From Promethearchaeota archaeon (lineage in GTDB: Archaea; Asgardarchaeota; Lokiarchaeia; Sigyniarchaeales; SOKP01): a stretch of 11,279 bases of DNA. The stretch is taken from contig JAUWHL010000174.1 of the NCBI GenBank assembly GCA_030605895.1, positions 1 to 11,279 of the forward strand, read 5' to 3'. Below are positions 1 to 5,501 of this stretch, in pieces. A program made the position numbers and the translations under genes. Every line of letters begins with the position of its first letter. Position 1 is the first letter of the stretch. The notes beneath the pieces were generated by a model. That model did not search any database, was not told the DNA's origin, and saw nothing but the letters and a program-made list of their open reading frames with translations.

Positions 1-204
1 AAAAATAAAGGTCATATTACCATGAATACCATTAAAAGCATTTTAAGTGATCATGATAACAGAGAGCCGGATGATTTCACAGTATGTACACATGGACTAT
101 CCGCGGGTACTTTAGGATCAATAATTATTCTCCCAACAAAAAGAGAGTTTTGGGTTACTGATAATCATCCTTGTAGTTCTGAATATGAGAAATTCCAGTT
201 ATAA
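1..204 (+). CDS. C-terminal fragment of an acyl-CoA:6-aminopenicillanate acyltransferase-like (peptidase C45/AAT) protein
   Basis: Only the last 67 residues are in the window; the frame is open to the first base, so the gene starts upstream. What is seen matches the C-terminal end of the AAT/C45 Ntn-hydrolase family: a stretch K-S-I-L-S-D-H-D-N, a Cys-x-His pair (V-C-T-H), then a beta hairpin I-I-L-P-T-K-R-E-F-W-V followed by N-H-P-C-S-S-E-Y. In the family these strands close the alpha-beta-beta-alpha fold; the N-terminal nucleophile Cys made by self-cleavage would lie in the missing part. Members hydrolyse or transfer amide-linked acyl groups; the substrate here cannot be told. The Met at base 22 is internal, not a start. 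The gene converges on the minus-strand gene at 241-735 across an A/T-rich spacer. The family call rests on a short segment, so moderate confidence. Confidence 0.6.
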   Translation, partial: KNKGHITMNTIKSILSDHDNREPDDFTVCTHGLSAGTLGSIIILPTKREFWVTDNHPCSSEYEKFQL

Positions 205-240
205 TAATAAATAAAAAAATAATAAAAATTAATTTTTGGT
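205..240. terminator. A/T-rich convergent intergenic region, probable bidirectional terminator
   Basis: The 36 bases between two converging genes are almost pure A/T. They hold an A7 run at 213-219 (T7 on the minus strand) and a perfect 14-bp palindrome AAAAATTAATTTTT at 224-237. Archaeal RNA polymerase terminates at T-tracts, so the minus-strand reading is a good terminator for the 241-735 gene; the plus-strand T5 at 233-237 is weaker. Inferred from composition. Confidence 0.4.
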
Positions 241-735
241 TTAATATCGTGTTCTGGTTGCCTGAATACGAAGTTTTGCTTTCGTTCTCTCTTTTTCGTC
301 TTGTAAAATAACATATTGAGTTTTTGATGGTAGTTTTATATCAAGTTCTAGTTCAGCAATAGTTTCGTCCTTTTTCAAGTGATCTCTTTCCCTTAAAATT
401 ACTTTTATCTTCTCTATTGCAGGTTTACCGACTCGTACAGTTTTAAATTGGCTCCAGAGAGACATGTCTGCTCGACTGGTAAATTCTTGATTCTTTTGCA
501 ATTTTATAGTGCCTTTGTCTGGCCATCGTGCTTTAAAAGTTTTTGCTCCATCTACTTTGAAATAAAATTCTCCGCGCCATCCCATAATATCATAATCTTT
601 AAGAGTTTTCAAACTCATTAAACCTATACTAACTAAATAGCGTTCTTTTTCTTCTCCTACTTGATCTTGTGTAAAACTTTGATCTTTCGCGTATGTCTTT
701 TTAGATTTAGCATAATAACGCCTTGGAATGATCAT
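241..735 (-). CDS. Small C2-like beta-sandwich protein (hypothetical)
   Basis: A 164-residue soluble protein with no signal peptide or membrane segment. Residues 1-30 are basic and polar, probably disordered. Residues about 31-160 read as alternating beta strands: G-E-F-Y-F-K-V-D-G (55-63), P-D-K-G-T-I-K-L (72-79), then I-K-V-I-L-R-E-R-D (110-118), K-K-D-E-T-I-A-E-L-E-L-D-I (121-133), and K-L-R-I-Q-A-T-R (154-161). The block 'hydrophobic strand, E-R-D, K-K-D-D/E, strand, L-x-D, K-L-x-I' is how C2 domains look around their Ca2+ loops. C2 domains bind Ca2+ and membrane lipids or act as protein scaffolds; here that role is inference. ATG start at 735; AAAGGTGA lies directly before it (one base spacing), unusually close for a Shine-Dalgarno. 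No enzyme motif seen; it could be another beta-sandwich fold. Confidence 0.75.
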   Translation of the reverse strand: MIIPRRYYAKSKKTYAKDQSFTQDQVGEEKERYLVSIGLMSLKTLKDYDIMGWRGEFYFKVDGAKTFKARWPDKGTIKLQKNQEFTSRADMSLWSQFKTVRVGKPAIEKIKVILRERDHLKKDETIAELELDIKLPSKTQYVILQDEKERTKAKLRIQATRTRY

Positions 736-913
736 TCACCTTTAAAATTTTGATTATATTTCAAATGATTTTTTAAATCTAATATAGGGCTATAATATTT
801 ATGTTTTTTTTGTTAATTTATTAAAAACTTAATAGAAAGATCAATGTCAAATTGAACTCAATAAATACAAAAGGTAAGAACAGACAAATATTAAATATTC
901 AGATGCCAAATAA

Positions 914-930
914 TTATTAATAAATAAATT
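914..930 (+). promoter_or_regulatory. TATA-like box for the 7TM gene at 945
   Basis: TTATTAATAAATAAATT is centred about 25 bases before the ATG at 945, and no purine-rich ribosome site precedes that ATG. This is the spacing of an archaeal TATA box on a leaderless or nearly leaderless message. Sequence is so AT-rich that the call is tentative. Confidence 0.35.
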
Positions 931-944
931 CTCAAATTCTATAT

Positions 945-1703
945 ATGAATATTATGTTATTTGTTGAATTAGACGATTTAACTCAATTATCTGGATTTTT
1001 AGGATTTCTAGCTGTTACCATAACGTGGTTATATGGCGGGATCGTACTCTATAAATACATTAAAACGAAGGAAAAGGTATTATTGTATCTCTTTTTAGCA
1101 ATTATATTTACTATGTCTCCATGGTACCCCAGCGGATTTGGATATGTATACTGGTTAATTACAAGAGAGGAAATTGCATATCCTGTGTATGTCCTATTGG
1201 GAACTCTTGGAGTACCTATAGCTTTAATTTCTTGGCTCCAGATATATATGCCAGCATTACATCCAAAATATAAAGACTTTATGACCATAATTACAATGTG
1301 TATTTCAGTAGCATTTTATTTATACTTGTCCTATTTCTTATTCTTTGCTTCTGGAGCGCCAGTAGAAGGTTTAATTGGTATTAAAGAAAGTGCTATTGAT
1401 ATTGATTATAGGGGATTAGCATTAGGTTTTCTTGCTTTCTCTTTACTTGTTAGTACAATTACTGGTAATGATTTTGCCATTGCTTCACTTAAAGAAAAAG
1501 AAAATCCTGTACTTGTATGGAAGGGTAGATTTCTAATACTTTCATTTAATTTATTTGCTATTGGTGGAATAGGAGATGGATTTTTACCATTAACGCCTTT
1601 TACTTTGGTTATTTTTAGAACATTTATGATGCTTTCAAGTACATTTTATTATATCGGTTTTATATTACCAGGTAGGGTAAAAAAACTTTTAAAATTAGAA
1701 TAA
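945..1703 (+). CDS. Seven-transmembrane-helix protein (stand-alone, no signalling domain)
   Basis: A 252-residue integral membrane protein. Hydrophobic segments at about 14-37, 44-71, 78-102, 111-136, 155-178, 191-212 and 217-241 give seven helices. The short loop after helix 1 (K-Y-I-K-T-K-E-K) and the tail (G-R-V-K-K-L-L-K) are basic, which by the positive-inside rule puts the N-terminus outside and the C-terminus inside. The longest outside loop, between helices 4 and 5, is acidic (137-155). A G-G-I-G-D-G turn (207-212) ends helix 6. There is no kinase, HAMP, receiver or rhodopsin-type Lys-helix-7 motif (helix 7 has no Lys within the membrane). The layout resembles the sensor module of 7TM receptors or kinases, but no family is recognised; a sensing role is inference. 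It is not obviously the same family as the two 7TM proteins at 3814-5390. The ATG has no Shine-Dalgarno. Confidence 0.8.
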   Translation: MNIMLFVELDDLTQLSGFLGFLAVTITWLYGGIVLYKYIKTKEKVLLYLFLAIIFTMSPWYPSGFGYVYWLITREEIAYPVYVLLGTLGVPIALISWLQIYMPALHPKYKDFMTIITMCISVAFYLYLSYFLFFASGAPVEGLIGIKESAIDIDYRGLALGFLAFSLLVSTITGNDFAIASLKEKENPVLVWKGRFLILSFNLFAIGGIGDGFLPLTPFTLVIFRTFMMLSSTFYYIGFILPGRVKKLLKLE

Positions 1704-1731
1704 TCTAATTTAGTTTTTTTTTAGTTTTTTT
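1692..1731 (+). terminator. Hairpin plus T-tract terminator spanning the 7TM stop codon
   Basis: AAATTAGA (1692-1699), loop ATAA (1700-1703) and TCTAATTT (1704-1711) form a perfect 8-bp stem, followed by AG and two T runs (1714-1722 and 1725-1731). The stop codon TAA is part of the loop. The second T run lies within the last codons of the converging transporter gene, so termination on the plus strand occurs over that gene's 3' end. This resembles a bacterial intrinsic terminator; archaea mainly need the T-tract. Confidence 0.6.
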
Positions 1732-2656
1732 CTTTATAATTAATGACAAGTACAGCAATTAATACAATAATTCCACCAAGGATATTCCATAAAACTATTG
1801 TTTCACTTCTTTGAAGTAAAAATGAGAAGATTAATGTAAGAAAGGGCTCAATATACAAAAATGAGGCAGCATTAGACGATTTTAATAATTTTTGCGAATT
1901 TTGCCAAATAAAATAACCTAATACATAACACACAAAACCTAAATATAGGGCACATATGAATAATTGAATATTTAAGAAGTTTTTAATGAAAACCAGAAGT
2001 TCACCATTCAGTAATATAAATATTAAAAGTTCCAGTGTGCCAATATAGGCAATATATTTATTTATAGTGTTACTTGAGTTGGATTGGGATAATTTTTTAG
2101 TTGATGTAGAATAGATCGCCCACAATATTGGAGTCATTAATGCAAACAAGTAACCAAGAAAATTAGGAGATTCAGGTGTGAGAGTTGTAAAGTCTCCTCC
2201 TGTTACTAACAAGAATCCTCCAATTGTCGCGATTACAAATCCAATTATTTTAAAAGCATTTAATTTTTCACTGAAAAAAAATAAGGCTAAAATAGTAATA
2301 ATAACGGGTGTTATCAAACAAACAAATAATGCAGGAAGAGAAGGACCAATAATTTCGATCGCGGAATATTGAGCAAAGAAAAATAGTGAGACACCTGTAA
2401 AACTTGAGAGTATAATTAAAATCCATTCATTTCTTGAGAATTTTTGTTTTTTAATTCCTTCATCTCTTATTGGTATGTTGTTTTTCTTTTTTATCTTAAA
2501 GTATATATCAATTATCAGAAAAGTACATGATGCTATTATAAATCGATACAAAGCAATGGACAAAGGTGGAATAAATTCTACAGCAATATCAACAACAACA
2601 AATGAAAAGCTCCAGACAATAACCATGAAAATTAATTCGAAATAGACACGCTGCAT
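1721..2656 (-). CDS. EamA/DMT-superfamily transporter (10 TM)
   Basis: A 311-residue membrane protein with ten predicted helices in two repeats of five, the hallmark of drug/metabolite transporters of the EamA (RhaT/YdcZ-like) type. Typical features: an N-terminal helix with V-W-S-F-S-F; L-Y-R-F in helix 2 (36-39); in repeat one an E-K-L-N-A-F-K-I-I-G...G-G-F-L-L-V-T-G-G pattern; in repeat two A-A-S-F-L-Y-I-E-P-F-L-T then E-T...L-G-G-I-I-V-L. A basic cytoplasmic loop (about 54-75) joins helices 2 and 3. Family members move small metabolites, often exporting amino acids or nucleotide precursors; substrate cannot be read from sequence. Full length for the family. ATG start, no Shine-Dalgarno, with TTTAAATTATG on the minus strand about 35 bases upstream. 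It converges with the 7TM gene and is divergent from the GTPase-like gene. Confidence 0.9.
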   Translation of the reverse strand: MQRVYFELIFMVIVWSFSFVVVDIAVEFIPPLSIALYRFIIASCTFLIIDIYFKIKKKNNIPIRDEGIKKQKFSRNEWILIILSSFTGVSLFFFAQYSAIEIIGPSLPALFVCLITPVIITILALFFFSEKLNAFKIIGFVIATIGGFLLVTGGDFTTLTPESPNFLGYLFALMTPILWAIYSTSTKKLSQSNSSNTINKYIAYIGTLELLIFILLNGELLVFIKNFLNIQLFICALYLGFVCYVLGYFIWQNSQKLLKSSNAASFLYIEPFLTLIFSFLLQRSETIVLWNILGGIIVLIAVLVINYKEKN

Positions 2657-2680
2657 TTAAAATCAAACAGTAATTAAGTA

Positions 2681-2722
2681 GATATCATAATTTAAATTAA
2701 AAGTTCTACTTTGATGATATCA
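2681..2722. promoter_or_regulatory. Divergent promoter region with two GATATCA sites
   Basis: The 109 bases between the transporter (-) and the GTPase-like gene (+) contain GATATCA at 2681-2687 and again, as palindromic TGATATCA, at 2715-2722, 35 bases apart. A TATA-like TTTAAATTATG for the transporter (minus strand, about 2687-2697) abuts the first; AATTTAATAA (about 2728-2737) following the second suits the plus-strand gene. A shared regulator is possible but two short sites in AT-rich DNA may be chance. Confidence 0.25.
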
Positions 2723-2765
2723 AAATAATTTAATAATAGAAAATTAAATACAATAATAATTATTT

Positions 2766-3365
2766 TTGGAAAGAAAATTCTTGAAGAAAATTAGCTATAG
2801 TTTGCGCATTGGAATCATTGGTAATAGAGAACAATTAAAAGAAATTTTCTTAGAAAGCTTAGCTAATTCTGCTATAAAATCTAATCTTTCTGATGATTAT
2901 TCTGAATTTTTAATAGTTTTCAAACAAATACCAGTTAAAATTAAGATTTATCTACATGAAAATCTAGAAAATTTAATCTATGATTTTGAAAATATTCAAA
3001 AACTTGATGTAATAATTCTTTCGCTAGACTTAAATAAGCCCGATTCACTCAGTATTATAAGTAAACTATTGATAGAAGAATTTAATGAAACATTCTCTTT
3101 TCAAGGTTTATCAATTTTAGTTGGGATGAATATTGAACATATTTTTAGTAAAACTCCTTCAAAAAAATTTAAAATTAGTAGATTTCAATTAGAAAAAACT
3201 ACAAAGGATTTGAATTTTATATACTGTTTTGAAATTTTTAATAAAAATAGAGATGTAAATGAGATATACAACACAATTCTTAATGACTTCATTATAAGAT
3301 TTCAATATTCAAGTCCAGAATTGTTTGATACCGCTAAAGAGTATGGAAAAAGACTTTTGAGCTGA
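2766..3365 (+). CDS. Degenerate Ras-like small-GTPase-fold protein (pseudo-GTPase)
   Basis: A 199-residue soluble protein laid out like a Ras/Rab/Arf domain but lacking its nucleotide motifs. Strand 1 R-I-G-I-I-G runs into N-R-E-Q-L-K-E (20-26), where a P-loop would read GxxxxGK[ST]: the Lys is kept, the Gly and Ser/Thr are not. Strand K-I-K-I-Y-L-H-E-N (58-66) replaces DxxG; L-D-V-I-I-L-S-L (80-87) is strand 4; S-I-L-V-G-M-N-I-E (116-124) sits where NKxD belongs; F-E-I-F-N-K (155-160) replaces the SAK loop. It therefore probably does not hydrolyse GTP and may be a scaffold or regulator, as in longin or roadblock/GTPase assemblies; that is inference. Start uncertain: TTG at 2766, or TTG at 2781 (M-K-K-I-S-Y), which has GGAAAG eight bases upstream. 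Multiplied GTPase-like genes are a hallmark of Asgard archaea. Confidence 0.7.
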   Translation: MERKFLKKISYSLRIGIIGNREQLKEIFLESLANSAIKSNLSDDYSEFLIVFKQIPVKIKIYLHENLENLIYDFENIQKLDVIILSLDLNKPDSLSIISKLLIEEFNETFSFQGLSILVGMNIEHIFSKTPSKKFKISRFQLEKTTKDLNFIYCFEIFNKNRDVNEIYNTILNDFIIRFQYSSPELFDTAKEYGKRLLS

Positions 3366-3526
3366 TTGAAAACTTATGCTTTATTACTAATAGAGAATTT
3401 ACTAAATATATAGAAAATCGATAAGTTATAAAAACAATAAGGACAAATTTAACTATTATTATTAAAAATCCTATCTTGGATAATTAAAGCATATGACTTA
3501 TTTAAGATGGAGTTGAATTATATAAA
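3366..3526. other. Gene-poor intergenic stretch
   Basis: AT-rich sequence following the GTPase-like gene. No open frame longer than about a dozen codons, no tRNA-like cloverleaf and no strong repeat was seen. AAGTTATAAAAACAATAAGG near 3423-3442 contains a TATA-like TTATAAAAA that could serve the micro-protein at 3527, although at about 95 bases it is rather far. Confidence 0.4.
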
Positions 3527-3619
3527 ATGGGAGAAGAATTAAACGGTTTATTAGCAATAGAGAGAAAAGAAGGACGGAGAAAATGTCCAAGCTGTGGAGA
3601 GGAATGGCGTGAAAAATAG
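3527..3619 (+). CDS. 30-residue CxxC micro-protein (putative zinc knuckle)
   Basis: An ATG frame of 30 codons: acidic start M-G-E-E-L-N-G-L-L-A-I-E, a basic stretch R-K-E-G-R-R-K, then C-P-S-C-G-E-E-W-R-E-K at residues 20-30. C-P-x-C-G is a zinc-ribbon half-site; with only two Cys, zinc would need a dimer or a partner protein. The frame has a TAA stop just upstream of the ATG, so it cannot be the tail of a longer intact gene in this reading, though C-P-x-C-G-E-x-W ends are common at the C-terminus of larger archaeal proteins and this could be a decayed remnant. A GGAG (3509-3512) lies 14 bases before the ATG, too far for an ideal ribosome site. T-rich sequence follows the stop. Tentative. Confidence 0.4.
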   Translation: MGEELNGLLAIERKEGRRKCPSCGEEWREK

Positions 3620-3640
3620 TGAATAAAAGGACTTAAAAAT

Positions 3641-3662
3641 TATTTTATTTTTTACTTTTTAT
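3641..3662 (+). terminator. T-rich terminator after the CxxC micro-protein
   Basis: A run of mostly T residues (TATTTTATTTTTTACTTTTT) begins about 20 bases after the micro-protein stop. T-tracts of this kind end archaeal transcripts. Its presence gives mild support to transcription of the 3527-3619 frame. Confidence 0.35.
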
Positions 3663-3749
3663 TAAAATTTCCAAGTTAAATTTTTATTAATACGTTCTAC
3701 TATTACTAAAAACAATATTATTTCATAACCTTTTAAATTAAAAAAGCAA

Positions 3750-3769
3750 AATAAGTAATATTACTTATT
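3750..3769. repeat. Perfect 20-bp palindrome upstream of the first tandem 7TM gene
   Basis: AATAAGTAATATTACTTATT is its own reverse complement over all 20 bases and ends 44 bases before the ATG at 3814. It lies just upstream of a TATA-like TTTTATAAT (3778-3786), or near the expected start point of a promoter at TTTTAAATTA (3731-3740). It could be an operator for a dimeric regulator or an RNA hairpin. The half-site ATTACTTATT also occurs at 4508-4517, just after this gene's stop codon. Confidence 0.5.
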
Positions 3770-3777
3770 AGACAAAA

Positions 3778-3805
3778 TTTTATAATTTTTTTATTGATTG
3801 GGGAG
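3778..3805 (+). promoter_or_regulatory. TATA-like box and Shine-Dalgarno of the first tandem 7TM gene
   Basis: TTTTATAAT (3778-3786) is a TATA-like element and GGGGAG (3800-3805) is a clear purine-rich ribosome site eight bases before the ATG at 3814. This is the best-formed ribosome site in the window; most neighbours appear leaderless. A leader holding the GGGGAG would require transcription to begin before 3800, so the box used may be the one further upstream. Confidence 0.45.
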
Positions 3806-3813
3806 TAAACACG

Positions 3814-4506
3814 ATGGATTTTGCTAGATTTGTTCAAATTTACTTGGTTCAAGGCGGATTTGCTTTATTTTTTCTATACATGGCATATATAGTACTTAAA
3901 AGAGGCAAAAAGCATTTACATCTTTATCTAAGTGGTTTTTATCTAACTACTGCCATTGGGGGTATTATAAATATAATCTACGCAAATATATTTGATGCGA
4001 CAATTGTTTATATAATGCATTTTCTGACATATTATCTATTTTGTTTTTCAATGGTTTTTCTTCTATTATTTACATTAATTCTTATAAAACCTGCTGAAAA
4101 GATTAAGATTAAATTTCAGCTACTACTTTTGGTAATTTTTGGATTATTAATATTGGGTCTTTTATTTATTCCAAATGGAATAATTATAGATGAGAGTACA
4201 AATTGGAAACCGGATTGGAGTTGGATATTTTTCATATATTCGATTATTGTTTGTACAAGTATTGTGATTTTACCAAATCTTTATTATTCAATAAAGATAT
4301 ATACAAAATTCGAGAATGAATATCTGAAAAAAAAATGGAAATATTTCATGATTGGAATTTGTGCTTACTTCTTTCTCTATTATGGAACTTCTTTTTCTAA
4401 CACATTAAACAATGATACATTTAGATTCATTTGGTCACTAATATCTTTACCAACTCTTATATCATTATATTTAATATATCATGGTGTAGGACGTCAACTT
4501 GAATAA
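3814..4506 (+). CDS. Seven-transmembrane protein, tandem paralogue A (GVGRQLE C-terminus)
   Basis: A 230-residue protein with seven hydrophobic segments at about 11-28, 36-58, 64-91, 101-121, 136-160, 175-197 and 203-223. Basic loops K-R-G-K-K-H (29-34), K-P-A-E-K-I-K-I-K (92-100) and Y-T-K-F-E-N-E-Y-L-K-K-K-W-K (163-176) face the cytoplasm, giving N-out/C-in. The outside loop between helices 4 and 5 carries a W-K-P-D-W motif (131-135). The tail is G-V-G-R-Q-L-E. It aligns along its whole length with the next gene (shared S-G-F-Y-L, Y-x-K-F-E, K-K-W-K, D-x-T-F-R, G-V-G-R-Q-L-E), so the two are a tandem duplication. No effector domain is attached. The shape is that of a membrane receptor or sensor module; function is unknown. 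ATG supported by GGGGAG at 3800-3805 and by alignment with paralogue B. Confidence 0.85.
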   Translation: MDFARFVQIYLVQGGFALFFLYMAYIVLKRGKKHLHLYLSGFYLTTAIGGIINIIYANIFDATIVYIMHFLTYYLFCFSMVFLLLFTLILIKPAEKIKIKFQLLLLVIFGLLILGLLFIPNGIIIDESTNWKPDWSWIFFIYSIIVCTSIVILPNLYYSIKIYTKFENEYLKKKWKYFMIGICAYFFLYYGTSFSNTLNNDTFRFIWSLISLPTLISLYLIYHGVGRQLE

Positions 4507-4515
4507 CATTACTTA

Positions 4516-4523
4516 TTTTTTTT
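4516..4523 (+). terminator. T8 terminator after paralogue A
   Basis: Eight T residues begin nine bases after the stop codon. The sequence AATAACAT...TATTTTTTTT around the stop closely resembles that after paralogue B (AATAACATCTATTTTTTTTT), so similarity of the pair extends past the coding region. Confidence 0.5.
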
Positions 4524-4622
4524 ATTAGAATGATTAAAATAAAGCAATATTTTTACTGTTGGGAAAAAAAGCAACAATAATAAATATAGATTGATAAATT
4601 GTTACATTATTAACTAAATTTA

Positions 4623-4637
4623 TTTTAAATTTAAATT
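4623..4637 (+). promoter_or_regulatory. TATA-like palindrome before paralogue B
   Basis: TTTAAATTTAAA (4624-4635), a perfect 12-bp palindrome, is centred about 29 bases before the ATG at 4659, the spacing expected of a TATA box for a leaderless message starting there. Confidence 0.4.
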
Positions 4638-4658
4638 AAGGTTTAATGTGGTTATATT

Positions 4659-5390
4659 ATGACTCTTTATCAAGGAATGACAATATCAAGAGCATTAACT
4701 GTGTATGTAGCTCAAGGATTTATTTGCTTTTTTTTTATATTTTTAGCCTATAAAATCCTTAAAAGAGATAGAAAAAGATTAAACATAATATTTTCAGGAT
4801 TCTATTTATCAGCAGGACTTGGACTACTCATGAATTTCTTTTACGCTCCACTTGATCCATTGCAATTTGAACCTGTTATTTTGTTTATGAATTATATAAC
4901 GAATTTTGGGATTTTTTATTCAATTATATTTCTCGTAATTTTTGAATTAATACTATTAAAATCAGAAAAAGTCGTTACTCCTATAAAACAATTAGTAATT
5001 CTCATAGCTTATGGTATCGCCATGTTTTGCATGATCTTTTTCATCTATGTTGAAGGATTGGGTGTAGAGATTGATCCTGACAGTTGGAGCCCCCATTGGA
5101 TGCCTGCTTTCTTTATTTACCTTTTAATTATTGAATCTATCCCAACTGGTCTTTTCTTCTACTTCTCCTTCCAAATATATAAAAAATTTGAAGATTATGA
5201 ATTAAGAAAGAAGTGGAAATTTTTTATATTTGGAGCGGTTGCTTTAATAATCTTTATGTATGGAATTTTTATATCTAACTTTTTGAATGATCCAACATTT
5301 AGGTTAATAATGGGCGCAATAGGTTTGATTTTAGCGATAGCTGGTGGATATTTAATGTATAACGGTGTAGGTCGCCAATTAGAAAAATAA
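4659..5390 (+). CDS. Seven-transmembrane protein, tandem paralogue B (GVGRQLE C-terminus)
   Basis: A 243-residue homologue of the preceding gene with the same seven helices (about 17-34, 43-63, 72-100, 109-130, 148-173, 186-207, 214-236), the same basic inside loops (K-R-D-R-K-R at 35-40, Y-K-K-F-E-D-Y-E-L-R-K-K-W-K at 174-187) and the outside W-S-P-H-W motif (143-147). It ends G-V-G-R-Q-L-E-K. The second Met (base 4677, M-T-I-S-R-A-L) aligns exactly with the start of paralogue A and is directly preceded by AAGGA, while the ATG at 4659 sits at the leaderless distance from a TATA-like box; the longer form is listed but the start is open. Divergence from A is substantial, so the duplication is not recent. 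No signalling domain; role unknown, sensing inferred. A T9 run follows. Confidence 0.85.
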   Translation: MTLYQGMTISRALTVYVAQGFICFFFIFLAYKILKRDRKRLNIIFSGFYLSAGLGLLMNFFYAPLDPLQFEPVILFMNYITNFGIFYSIIFLVIFELILLKSEKVVTPIKQLVILIAYGIAMFCMIFFIYVEGLGVEIDPDSWSPHWMPAFFIYLLIIESIPTGLFFYFSFQIYKKFEDYELRKKWKFFIFGAVALIIFMYGIFISNFLNDPTFRLIMGAIGLILAIAGGYLMYNGVGRQLEK

Positions 5391-5396
5391 CATCTA

Positions 5397-5413
5397 TTTT
5401 TTTTTATTTTTAT
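5397..5413 (+). terminator. T-tract terminator after paralogue B
   Basis: T9 at 5397-5405, then A, T5 and further T-rich sequence, starting seven bases after the stop codon. A typical archaeal T-tract terminator; it separates the 7TM pair from the HhH gene, which has its own TATA box. Confidence 0.55.
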
Positions 5414-5457
5414 TTACATTTAACCATCTCAAATTTTATTTTATCTAATTAACATTA

Positions 5458-5469
5458 TTATATATAATT
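5458..5469 (+). promoter_or_regulatory. TATA box of the HhH/zinc-ribbon gene
   Basis: TTATATATAATT is one of the clearest TATA boxes in the window. Transcription would begin about 25 bases later, near 5490, giving a leader of roughly a dozen bases before the TTG at 5502. Confidence 0.5.
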
Positions 5470-5501
5470 AGATTCAAAATTAGCATTAGAATAAGATTTT
5501 T

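Noticed and set aside
22..204. 60-residue independent gene starting at the ATG at 22
   Set aside because: The frame is open to base 1 and the sequence matches the C-terminal end of the AAT/C45 family, so the Met is internal.
1049..1288. 79-codon open frame on the minus strand
   Set aside because: Lies inside the 7TM gene in the opposite strand; no domain and overlaps clear hydrophobic coding sequence.
2178..2372. 64-codon open frame on the plus strand
   Set aside because: Antisense shadow of the EamA transporter, low-complexity composition.
3366..3813. Structured RNA or tRNA in the gene-poor gap
   Set aside because: No cloverleaf, CCA-like end or GC-rich helix; the stretch is uniformly AT-rich apart from the CxxC frame and the palindrome.
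3814..5390. 7TM pair as rhodopsins
   Set aside because: No Lys at the retinal-linking position in helix 7 (both have only uncharged residues in the membrane part of helix 7).
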